From Hydractinia symbiolongicarpus (taxonomy: Eukaryota > Cnidaria > Hydrozoa > Anthoathecata > Hydractiniidae), in contig NC_079886.1 in NCBI RefSeq assembly GCF_029227915.1, positions 806,001-870,000 of the forward strand: a stretch of DNA of 64,000 bases, read 5' to 3'. Shown here in pieces: positions 51,145 through 63,100 of this stretch (positions are counted from its first letter, which is position 1; each line of letters opens with the position of its first letter). Made by a program: the position numbers and the translations under genes. The notes under the pieces are model-generated. The model did not search any database, was not told the DNA's origin, and worked only from the letters and a program-made list of their open reading frames with translations.

Positions 51145-52500
51145 GTATACAAAGAAAGTACCCTGTGAGTAAACTCATTTTCAGAACGATTTTTTGAATT
51201 ATTTTTTCACCACTAAAACGCATGAGACTTGTAGTATTTAAAAATGTTTTCATTTTTTATGAGACGCTAGATAAAAGAAGTTTAATCACCGGCAAACGAA
51301 AACCCGCGATTTCCCATAAATCCCGTACTCGGCCCCTATAGTCAAAAGTATACAAAGAAAGTACCCAGGGAGTAAACTGATTTCCCGAATAAATTTTTAA
51401 ATTATTTTTTCACCACTAAAACGCATCAGACTTGTAGTTTTCAAAAATGTTTTCATTTTTGATGAGACGCTGAATAAAAGAAGTTTAATCGCCCGCAAAC
51501 GGAAACCCGCGATTTCCCGTAAATCCCGTACTCGGCCCATATAGTCAAAAGTATACAAAAAAGTACCCAGGGAGTAAACTGATTTCCCGAATAAATTTTT
51601 AAATTATTTTTTGACCACTAAAACGCATGAGACTTGTAGTTTTCAAAAATGTTTTCATTTTTGATGAGACGCTGAATAAAAGAAGTTTAATCGCCGGCAA
51701 ACGAAAACACGCGATTTCCTGTAAATCCCGGGCTTGGCCCCTATAGTCGAATATATACAAAGAAAGTACCCAGGGAGTAAACTCATTTCCCGAACGATTT
51801 TTTTAAATTATTTTTTCACCACTAAAACGCATGAGACTTGTAGCATTTAAAAATGTTTTCATTTTTGATGAGACGCTGAATAAAAGAAGTTTAATCGCCG
51901 GCAAACGAAAACCCGCGATTTCCCGTAAATCCGGTACTCGGCCCGTATAGTCAAAAGTATACAAAGAAAGTACTCAAGGAGTAAACTCATTTCCCGAACG
52001 ATTTTTTAAATTATTTTTTCACCACTAAAACGCATGAGACTTGTAGTTTTCAAAAATGTTTTCATTTTTGATGAGACGCTAGATAAAAGAAGTTTAATCG
52101 CCGGCAAACGAAAACCCGCGATTTCCCGTAAATCCCGTATTCGGCCCCTATAGTCAAAAGTATACAAAGAAAGTACCCAGGGAGTAAACTGATTTCCCGA
52201 ATAAATTTTTAAATTATTTTTTCACCACTAAAACGCATGAGACTTGTAGTTTTCAAAAATGTTTTCATTTTTGATGAGACGCTGAATAAAAGAAGTTTAA
52301 TCGCCCGCAAACGAAAACCCGCGATTTCCCGTAAATCCCGTACTCGGCCCATATAGTCAAAAGTATACAAAAAAGTACCCAGGGAGTAAACTGATTTCCC
52401 GAATAAATTTTTAAATTATTTTTTGACCACTAAAACGCATGAGACTTGTAGTTTTCAAAAATGTTTTCATTTTTGATGAGACGCTAAATAAAAGAAGTTT

Positions 52501-52528
52501 AATCGCCGGCAAACGAAAACCGGCGATT
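52501..52528 (+). other. Perfect 9-bp dyad variant, opposite-arm change (CCGGCG form)
   Basis: AATCGCCGG, the 10-nt loop CAAACGAAAA, CCGGCGATT. Here the right arm changed (CCCGCG to CCGGCG), restoring pairing from the other side compared with the CGCGGG variant. The same form is found at 59606-59633, 35 monomers away, within a matching run of monomers, so the two are probably copies of one event. Confidence 0.85.
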
Positions 52529-54091
52529 TCCTGTAAATCCCGGGCTTGGCCCCTATAGTCGAATATATACAAAGAAAGTACCCAGGGAGTAAACTCATTT
52601 CCCGAACGATTTTTTTAAATTATTTTTTCACCACTAAAACGCATGAGACTTGTAGTATTTAAAAATGTTTTCATTTTTGATGAGACGCTGAATAAAAGAA
52701 GTTTAATCGCCGGCAAACGAAAACCCGCGATTTCCCGTAAATCCGGTACTCGGCCCGTATAGTCAAAAGTATACAAAGAAAGTACTCAAGGAGTAAACTC
52801 ATTTCCCGAACGATTTTTTAAATTATTTTTTCACCACTAAAACGCATGAGACTTGTAGTTTTCAAAAATGTTTTCATTTTTGATGAGACGCTAGATAAAA
52901 GAAGTTTAATCGCCGGCAAACGAAAACCCGCGATTTCCCGTAAATCCCGTACTCGGCCCGTATAGTCAAAAGTATACAAAGAAAGTACCCAGGGAGTAAA
53001 CTGATTTCCCGAATAAATTTTTAAATTATTTTTTCACCACTAAAACGCATGAGACTTGTAGTTTTCAAAAATGTTTTCATTTTTGATGAGACGCTAGATA
53101 AAAGAAGTTTAATCGCCGGCAAACGAAAACCCGCAATTTCCCGTAAATCCCGTATTCGGCCCCTATAGTCAAAAGTATACAAAGAAAGTACCCAGGGAGT
53201 AAACTGATTTCCCGAATAAATTTTTAAATTATTTTTTCACCACTAAAACGCATGAGACTTGTAGTTTTCAAAAATGTTTTCATTTTTGATGAGACGCTGA
53301 ATAAAAGAAGTTTAATCGCCCGCAAACGAAAACCCGCGATTTCCCGTAAATCCCGTACTCGGCCCATATAGTCAAAAGTATACAAAAAAGTACCCAGGGA
53401 GTAAACTGATTTCCCGAATAAATTTTTAAATAATTTTTTGACCACTAAAACGCATGAGACTTGTAGTTTTCAAAAATGTTTTCATTTTTGATGAGACGCT
53501 AAATAAAAGAAGTTTAATCGCCGGCAAACGAAAACCCGCGATTTCCTGTAAATCCCGGGCTTGGCCCCTATAGTCGAATATATACAAAGAAAGTACCCAG
53601 GGAGTAAACTCATTTCCCGAACGATTTTTTTAAATTATTTTTTCACCACTAAAACGCATGAGACTTGTAGTATTTAAAAATGTTTTCATTTTTGATGAGA
53701 CGCTGAATAAAAGAAGTTTAATCGCCGGCAAACGAAAACCCGCGATTTCCCGTAAATCCGGTACTCGGCCCGTATAGTCAAAAGTATACAAAGAAAGTAC
53801 TCAAGGAGTAAACTCATTTCCCGAACGATTTTTTAAATTATTTTTTCACCACTAAAACGCATGAGACTTGTAGTTTTCAAAAATGTTTTCATTTTTGATG
53901 AGACGCTAGATAAAAGAAGTTTAATCGCCGGCAAACGAAAACCCGCGATTTCCCGTAAATCCCGTACTCGGCCCGTATAGTCAAAAGTATACAAAGAAAG
54001 TACCCAGGGAGTAAACTGATTTCCCGAATAAATTTTTAAATTATTTTTTCACCACTAAAACGCATGAGACTTGTAGTTTTTAAAAATGTTT

Positions 54092-55715
54092 TCATTTTTG
54101 ATGAGACGCTGAATAAAAAAAGTTTAATCGCCGGCAAACGAAAACCCGCGATTTCCTGTAAATCCCGGGCTTGGCCCTTATAGTCGAATGTATACAAAGA
54201 AAGTACCCTGTGAGTAAACTCATTTTCAGAACGATTTTTTGAATTATTTTTTCACCACTAAAACGCATGAGACTTGTAGTATTTAAAAATGTTTTCATTT
54301 TTTATGAGACGCTAGATAAAAGAAGTTTAATCACCGGCAAACGAAAACCCGCGATTTCCCATAAATCCCGTACTCGGTCCCTATAGTCAAAAGTATACAA
54401 AGAAAGTACCCAGGGAGTAAACTGATTTCCCGAATAAATTTTTAAATTATTTTTTCACCACTAAAACGCATCAGACTTGTAGTTTTCAAAAATGTTTTCT
54501 TTTTTGATGAGACGCTGAATAAAAGAAGTTTAATCGCCCGCAAACGGAAACCCGCGATTTCCCGTAAATCCCGTACTCGGCCCATATAGTCAAAAGTATA
54601 CAAAAAAGTACCCAGGGAGTAAACTGATTTCCCGAATAAATTTTTAAATTATTTTTTGACCACTAAAACGCATGAGACTTGTAGTTTTCAAAAATGTTTT
54701 CATTTTTGATGAGACGCTGAATAAAAGAAGTTTAATCGCCGGCAAACGAAAACACGCGATTTCCTGTAAATCCCGGGCTTGGCCCCTATAGTCGAATATA
54801 TACAAAGAAAGTACCCAGGGAGTAAACTCATTTCCCGAACGATTTTTTTAAATTATTTTTTCACCACTAAAACGCATGAGACTTGTAGTATTTAAAAATG
54901 TTTTCATTTTTGATGAGACGCTGAATAAAAGAAGTTTAATCGCCGGCAAACGAAAACCCGCGATTTCCCGTAAATCCGGTACTCGGCCCGTATAGTCAAA
55001 AGTATACAAAGAAATTACTCAAGGAGTAAACTCATTTCCCGAACGATTTTTTAAATTATTTTTTCACCACTAAAACGCATGAGACTTGTAGTTTTCAAAA
55101 ATGTTTTCATTTTTGATGAGACGCTAGATAAAAGAAGTTTAATCGCCGGCAAACGAAAACCCGCGATTTCCCGTAAATCCCGTATTCGGCCCCTATAGTC
55201 AAAAGTATACAAAGAAAGTACCCAGGGAGTAAACTGATTTCCCGAATAAATTTTTAAATTATTTTTTCACCACTAAAACGCATGAGACTTGTAGTTTTTA
55301 AAAATGTTTTCATTTTTGATGAGACGCTGAATAAAAGAAGTTTAATCGCCGGCAAACGAAAACCCGCGATTTCCCGTAAATCCGGTACTCGGCCCGTATA
55401 GTCAAAAGTATACAAAGAAAGTACTCAAGGAGTAAACTCATTTCCCGAACGATTTTTTAAATTATTTTTTCACCACTAAAACGCATGAGACTTGTAGTTT
55501 TCAAAAATGTTTTCATTTTTGATGAGACGCTAGATAAAAGAAGTTTAATCGCCGGCAAACGAAAACCCGCGATTTCCCGTAAATCCCGTACTCGGCCCGT
55601 ATAGTCAAAAGTATACAAAGAAAGTACCCAGGGAGTAAACTGATTTCCCGAATAAATTTTTAAATTATTTTTTCACCACTAAAACGCATGAGACTTGTAG
55701 TTTTTAAAAATGTTT
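54092..55715 (+). repeat. Rightmost HOR, 8-monomer unit (1,624 bp)
   Basis: Collinear with the start of the unit at 51047 and with the one at 55716. Markers: TTTTTTGAATT, TTTTTTATGAGACGCTAG, TCACCGGC, GCATCAGAC (about 54469), GAAAACACGCG (54746), CGAACGATTTTTTTAAATT, the D monomer with GAAATTACTCAAGG, GCTAGATAAAAG with CCGTATTCGG, a D-ended monomer and a closing GCTAGATAAAAG monomer. Confidence 0.88.
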
Positions 55716-57136
55716 TCATTTTTGATGAGACGCTGAATAAAAAAAGTTTAATCGCCGGCAAACGAAAACCCGCGATTTCCTGTAAATCCCGGGCTTGGCC
55801 CTTATAGTCGAATGTATACAAAGAAAGTACCCTGTGAGTAAACTCATTTTCAGAACGATTTTTTGAATTATTTTTTCACCACTAAAACGCATGAGACTTG
55901 TAGTATTTAAAAATGTTTTCATTTTTTATGAGACGCTAGATAAAAGAAGTTTAATCACCGGCAAACGAAAACCCGCGATTTCCCATAAATCCCGTACTCG
56001 GCCCCTATAGTCAAAAGTATACAAAGAAAGTACCCAGGGAGTAAACTGATTTCCCGAATAAATTTTTAAATTATTTTTTCACCACTAAAACGCATCAGAC
56101 TTGTAGTTTTCAAAAATGTTTTCATTTTTGATGAGACGCTGAATAAAAGAAGTTTAATCGCCCGCAAACGGAAACCCGCGATTTCCCGTAAATCCCGTAC
56201 TCGGCCCATATAGTCAAAAGTATACAAAAAAGTACCCAGGGAGTAAACTGATTTCCCGAATAAATTTTTAAATTATTTTTTGACCACTAAAACGCATGAG
56301 ACTTGTAGTTTTCAAAAATGTTTTCATTTTTGATGAGACGCTGAATAAAAGAAGTTTAATCGCCGGCAAACGAAAACACGCGATTTCCTGTAAATCCCGG
56401 GCTTGGCCCCTATAGTCGAATATATACAAAGAAAGTACCCAGGGAGTAAACTCATTTCCCGAACGATTTTTTTAAATTATTTTTTCACCACTAAAACGCA
56501 TGAGACTTGTAGTATTTAAAAATGTTTTCATTTTTGATGAGACGCTGAATAAAAGAAGTTTAATCGCCGGCAAACGAAAACCCGCGATTTCCCGTAAATC
56601 CGGTACTCGGCCCGTATAGTCAAAAGTATACAAAGAAATTACTCAAGGAGTAAACTCATTTCCCGAACGATTTTTTAAATTATTTTTTCACCACTAAAAC
56701 GCATGAGACTTGTAGTTTTCAAAAATGTTTTCATTTTTGATGAGACGCTAGATAAAAGAAGTTTAATCGCCGGCAAACGAAAACCCGCGATTTCCCGTAA
56801 ATCCCGTATTCGGCCCCTATAGTCAAAAGTATACAAAGAAAGTACCCAGGGAGTAAACTGATTTCCCGAATAAATTTTTAAATTATTTTTTCACCACTAA
56901 AACGCATGAGACTTGTAGTTTTTAAAAATGTTTTCATTTTTGATGAGACGCTGAATAAAAGAAGTTTAATCGCCGGCAAACGAAAACCCGCGATTTCCCG
57001 TAAATCCGGTACTCGGCCCGTATAGTCAAAAGTATACAAAGAAAGTACTCAAGGAGTAAACTGATTTCCCGAATAAATTTTTAAATTATTTTTTCACCAC
57101 TAAAACGCATGAGACTTGTAGTTTTTAAAAATGTTT
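55716..57136 (+). repeat. Rightmost HOR, 7-monomer unit (1,421 bp)
   Basis: Identical in order to the 1,624-bp unit before it but one monomer shorter. At about 57049-57070 the D-type end TACTCAAGGAGTAAAC runs straight into GATTTCCCGAATAAA. In the 8-mer unit a full GCTAGATAAAAG monomer lies between these two (about 55438-55640). The loss is in register and leaves the 203-bp phase intact. Confidence 0.88.
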
Positions 57137-60100
57137 TCATTTTTGATGAGACGCTGAATAAAAAAAGTTTAATCGCCGGCAAACGAAAACCCGCGATTTC
57201 CTGTAAATCCCGGGCTTGGCCCTTATAGTCGAATGTATACAAAGAAAGTACCCTGTGAGTAAACTCATTTTCAGAACGATTTTTTGAATTATTTTTTCAC
57301 CACTAAAACGCATGAGACTTGTAGTATTTAAAAATGTTTTCATTTTTTATGAGACGCTAGATAAAAGAAGTTTAATCACCGGCAAACGAAAACCCGCGAT
57401 TTCCCATAAATCCCGTACTCGGCCCCTATAGTCAAAAGTATACAAAGAAAGTACCCAGGGAGTAAACTGATTTCCCGAATAAATTTTTAAATTATTTTTT
57501 CACCACTAAAACGCATCAGACTTGTAGTTTTCAAAAATGTTTTCATTTTTGATGAGACGCTGAATAAAAGAAGTTTAATCGCCCGCAAACGGAAACCCGC
57601 GATTTCCCGTAAATCCCGTACTCGGCCCATATAGTCAAAAGTATACAAAAAAGTACCCAGGGAGTAAACTGATTTCCCGAATAAATTTTTAAATTATTTT
57701 TTGACCACTAAAACGCATGAGACTTGTAGTTTTCAAAAATGTTTTCATTTTTGATGAGACGCTGAATAAAAGAAGTTTAATCGCCGGCAAACGAAAACAC
57801 GCGATTTCCTGTAAATCCCGGGCTTGGCCCCTATAGTCGAATATATACAAAGAAAGTACCCAGGGAGTAAACTCATTTCCCGAACGATTTTTTTAAATTA
57901 TTTTTTCACCACTAAAACGCATGAGACTTGTAGTATTTAAAAATGTTTTCATTTTTGATGAGACGCTGAATAAAAGAAGTTTAATCGCCGGCAAACGAAA
58001 ACCCGCGATTTCCCGTAAATCCGGTACTCGGCCCGTATAGTCAAAAGTATACAAAGAAAGTACTCAAGGAGTAAACTCATTTCCCGAACGATTTTTTAAA
58101 TTATTTTTTCACCACTAAAACGCATGAGACTTGTAGTTTTCAAAAATGTTTTCATTTTTGATGAGACGCTAGATAAAAGAAGTTTAATCGCCGGCAAACG
58201 AAAACCCGCGATTTCCCGTAAATCCCGTATTCGGCCCCTATAGTCAAAAGTATACAAAGAAAGTACCCAGGGAGTAAACTGATTTCCCGAATAAATTTTT
58301 AAATTATTTTTTCACCACTAAAACGCATGAGACTTGTAGTTTTCAAAAATGTTTTCATTTTTGATGAGACGCTAGATAAAAGAAGTTTAATCACCGGCAA
58401 ACGAAAACCCGCGATTTCCCATAAATCCCGTACTCGGCCCCTATAGTCAAAAGTATACAAAGAAAGTACCCAGGGAGTAAACTGATTTCCCGAATAAATT
58501 TTTAAATTATTTTTTCACCACTAAAACGCATCAGACTTGTAGTTTTCAAAAATGTTTTTATTTTTGATGAGACGCTGAATAAAAGAAGTTTAATCGCCCG
58601 CAAACGAAAACCCGCGATTTCCCGTAAATCCCGTACTCGGCCCATATAGTCAAAAGTATACAAAAAAGTACCCAGGGAGTAAACTGATTTCCCGAATAAA
58701 TTTTTAAATTATTTTTTGACCACTAAAACGCATGAGACTTGTAGTTTTCAAAAATGTTTTCATTTTTGATGAGACGCTGAATAAAAGAAGTTTAATCGCC
58801 GGCAAACGAAAACACGCGATTTCCTGTAAATCCCGGGCTTGGCCCCTATAGTCGAATATATACAAAGAAAGTACCCAGGGAGTAAACTCATTTCCCGAAC
58901 GATTTTTTTAAATTATTTTTTCACCACTAAAACGCATGAGACTTGTAGTATTTAAAAATGTTTTCATTTTTGATGAGACGCTGAATAAAAGATGTTTAAT
59001 CGCCGGCAAACGAAAACCCGCGATTTCCCGTAAATCCGGTACTCGGCCCGTATAGTCAAAAGTATACAAAGAAAGTACTCAAGGAGTAAACTCATTTCCC
59101 GAACGATTTTTTAAATTATTTTTTCACCACTAAAACGCATGAGACTTGTAGTTTTCAAAAATGTTTTCATTTTTGATGAGACGCTAGATAAAAGAAGTTT
59201 AATCGCCGGCAAACGAAAACCCGCGATTTCCCGTAAATCCCGTATTCGGCCCCTATAGTCAAAAGTATACAAAGAAAGTACCCAGGGAGTAAACTGATTT
59301 CCCGAATAAATTTTTAAATTATTTTTTCACCACTAAAACGCATGAGACTTGTAGTTTTCAAAAATGTTTTCATTTTTGATGAGACGCTGAATAAAAGAAG
59401 TTTAATCGCCCGCAAACGAAAACCCGCGATTTCCCGTAAATCCCGTACTCGGCCCATATAGTCAAAAGTATACAAAAAAGTACCCAGGGAGTAAACTGAT
59501 TTCCCGAATAAATTTTTAAATTATTTTTTGACCACTAAAACGCATGAGACTTGTAGTTTTCAAAAATGTTTTCATTTTTGATGAGACGCTAAATAAAAGA
59601 AGTTTAATCGCCGGCAAACGAAAACCGGCGATTTCCTGTAAATCCCGGGCTTGGCCCCTATAGTGGAATATATACAAAGAAAGTACCCAGGGAGTAAACT
59701 CATTTCCCGAACGATTTTTTTAAATTATTTTTTCACCACTAAAACGCATGAGACTTGTAGTATTTAAAAATGTTTTCATTTTTGATGAGACGCTGAATAA
59801 AAGAAGTTTAATCGCCGGCAAACGAAAACCCACGATTTCCCGTAAATCCGGTACTCGGCCCGTATAGTCAAAAGTATACAAAGAAAGTACTCAAGGAGTA
59901 AACTCATTTCCCGAACGATTTTTTAAATTATTTTTTCACCACTAAAACGCATGAGACTTGTAGTTTTCAAAAATGTTTTCATTTTTGATGAGACGCTAGA
60001 TAAAAGAAGTTTAATCGCCGGCAAACGAAAACCCGCGATTTCCCGTAAATCCCGTACTCGGCCCGTATAGTCAAAAGTATACAAAGAAAGTACCCAGGGA

Positions 60101-60181
60101 GTAAACTGATTTCCCGAATAAATTTTTAAATTATTTTTTCACCACTAAAACGCATGAGACTTGTAGTTTTTAAAAATGTTT
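57137..60181 (+). repeat. Rightmost HOR, further units with 5- and 7-monomer spacings
   Basis: The GAAAACACGCG marker occurs at 57791 and 58806 (1,015 bp, five monomers), and GCATCAGAC at about 57515 and 58530 with the same spacing. After 58806 the order D, GCTAGATAAAAG with CCGTATTCGG, E and GAAAACCGGCG (59606-59633) repeats that at 52.0-52.6 kb at an offset of 7,105 bp, or 35 monomers. Confidence 0.8.
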
Positions 60182-63100
60182 TCATTTTTGATGAGACGCT
60201 GAATAAAAGAAGTTTAATCGCCGGCAAACGAAAACCTGCGATTTCCTGTAAATCCCGGGCTTGGCCCCTATAGTCGAATGTATACAAAGAAAGTACCCTG
60301 TGAGTAAACTCATTTTCAGAACGATTTTTTGAATTATTTTTTCACCACTAAAACGCATGAGACTTGTAGTATTTAAAAATGTTTTCATTTTTGATGAGAC
60401 GCTGAATAAAAGAAGTTTAATCGCCGGCAAACGAAAACCCGCGATTTCCCGTAAATCCGGTACTCGGCCCGTATAGTCAAAAGTATACAAAGAAAGTACT
60501 CAAGGAGTAAACTCATTTCCCGAACGATTTTTTAAATTATTTTTTCACCACTAAAACGCATGAGACTTGTAGTTTTCAAAAATGTTTTCATTTTTGATGA
60601 GACGCTAGATAAAAGAAGTTTAATCGCCGGCAAACGAAAACCCGCGATTTCCCGTAAATCCCGTATTCGGTCTCTATAGTCAAAAGTATACAAAGAAAGT
60701 ACCCAGGGAGTAAACTGATTTCCCGAATAAATTTTTAAATTATTTTTTCACCACTAAAACGCATGAGACTTGTAGTTTTCAAAAATGTTTTCATTTTTGA
60801 TGAGACGCTGAATAAAAGAAGTTTAATCGCCCGCAAACGAAAACCCGCGATTTCCCGTAAATCCCTTACTTGGCCCATATAGTCAAAAGTATACAAAAAA
60901 GTACCCAGGGAGTAAACTGATTTCCCGAATAAATTTTTAAATTATTTTTTGACCACTAAAACGCATGAGACTTGTAGTTTTCAAAAATGTTTTCATTTTT
61001 GATGAGACGGTAAATAAAAGAAGTTTAATCGCTGGCAAACGAAAACCCGCGATTTCCTGTAAATCCCGGGCTTGGCCCCTATAGTCGAATATATACAAAG
61101 AAAGTACCCAGGGAGTAAACTCATTTCCCGAACGATTTTTTTAAATTATTTTTTCACCACTAAAACGCATGAGACTTGTAGTATTTAAAAATGTTTTCAT
61201 TTTTGATGAGACGCTGAATAAAAGAAGTTTAATCGCCGGCAAACGAAAACCCGCGATTTCCCGTAAATCCGGTACTCGGCCCGTATAGTCAAAAGTATAC
61301 AAAGAAAGTACTCAAGGAGTAAACTTATTTCCCGAACGATTTTTTAAACTATTTTTTCACCACTAAAACGCATGAGACTTGTAGTTTTCAAAAATGTTTT
61401 CATTTTTGATGAGACGCTAGATAAAAGAAGTTTAATCGCCGGCAAACGAAAACCCGCGATTTCCCGTAAATCCCGTACTCGGCCCGTATAGTCAAAAGTA
61501 TACAAAGAAAGTACCCAGGGAGTAAACTGATTTCCCGAATAAATTTTGAAATTATTTTTTCACCACTAAAACGCATGAGACTTGTAGTTTTTAAAAATGT
61601 TTTAATTTTTGATGAGACGCTGAATAAAAGAAGTTTAATCGCCGACAAACGAAAACCCGCGATTTCCTGTAAATCCCGGGCTTGGCCCCTATAGTCGAAT
61701 GTATACAAAGAAAGTACCCTGTGAGTAAACTCATTTTCAGAACGATTTTTTGAATTATTTTTTCACCACTAAAACGCATGAGACTTGTAGTATTTAAAAA
61801 TGTTTTCATTTTTGATGAGACGCTAAATAAAAGAAGTTTAATCGCCGACAAACGAAAACCCGCAATTTCCCGTAAATCCCGTTCCCGGCCCGTATAGTCA
61901 AATGTATATAAAGAAAGTACCCAGGGAGTAAACTCATTTCCCGAACGATTTTTTAAATTATTTTTTCACCACTTAAACGCATGATACTTGTAGTTTTCAA
62001 AAATATTTTCATTTTTGATGAGACGCTGAATAAAAGAAGTTTAATCGCCCGCAAACGAAAACCCGCGATTTCCCGTAAATCCCGTACTCGGCCCATATAG
62101 TCAAAAGTATACAAAAAAGTACCCAGGGAGTAAACTGATTTCCCGAATAAATTTTTAAATTATTTTTTGACCACTAAAACGCATGAGACTTGTAGTTTTC
62201 AAAACGTTTTCATTTTTGATGAGACGCTGAATAAACGAAGTTTAATCGCGGGAAACAAAAACCCGCGATTTCCTGTAAATCCCGGGCTTGGCCCCTATAG
62301 TCGAATATATACAAAGAAAGTACCCAGGGAGTAAACTCATTTCCCGAACGATTTTTTAAATTATTTTTTCACCACTAAAACGCATGGGACTTGTAGTATT
62401 TAAAAATGTTTTCATTTTTGATGAGACGCTGAATAAAAGAAGTTTAATCGCCGGCAAACGAAAACCCGCGATTTCCCGTAAATCCGGTACTCGGCCCGTA
62501 TAGTCAAAAGTATACAAAGAAAGTACTCAAGGAGTAAACTCATTTCCCGAACGATTTTTCAAATTATTTTTTCACCACTAAAACGCATGAGACTTGTAGT
62601 TTTCAAAAATGTTTTCATTTTTGATGAGACTCTAGATAAAAGAAGTTTAATCGCCGGCTAACGAAAACCCGCGATTTCCCGTAAATCCCGTACTCGGCCC
62701 CTATAGTCAAAAGTATACAAAGAAAGTACCCAGGGAGTAAACTGATTTCCCGAATAAATTTTTAAAGTATTTTTTCACCACTAAAACGCATGAGACTTGT
62801 AGTTTTCAAAAATGTTTTCATTTTTGATGAGACGCTGAATAAAAGAAGTTTAATCGCCGGCAAACGAAAACCCGCGATTTCCTGTAAATCCCGGGTTTGG
62901 CCCCTATAGTGGAATGTATACAAAGAAAGTACCCTGTGAGTAAACTCATTTTCAGAAAGATATTTTAAATTATTTTTTCACCACTTAAACGCATGAGACT
63001 TGTAGTTTTCAAAAATATTTTCATTTTTGATGAGACGTTGAATAAAAGAAGTTTAATCGCCGGCAAACGAAAACCCGCGATTTCCTGTAAATCCCGGGCT

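Larger units (their letters stand above)
51047..54091 (+). repeat. Rightmost HOR, 15-monomer unit (3,045 bp)
   Basis: The unit opens with the monomer having AAAAAAGTTTAATCG and CCCTGTGAG, then TTTTTTGAATT, TTTTTTATGAGACGCTAG, TCACCGGC with CCCATAAATCC, GCATCAGAC and GAAAACACGCG (51701). The same order restarts at 54092, 3,045 bp on. The extra length relative to the 8-mer comes from about seven monomers at 52.0-53.9 kb, with CCGTATTCGG, GAAAACCGGCG and GCTAGATAAAAG monomers. Confidence 0.83.
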
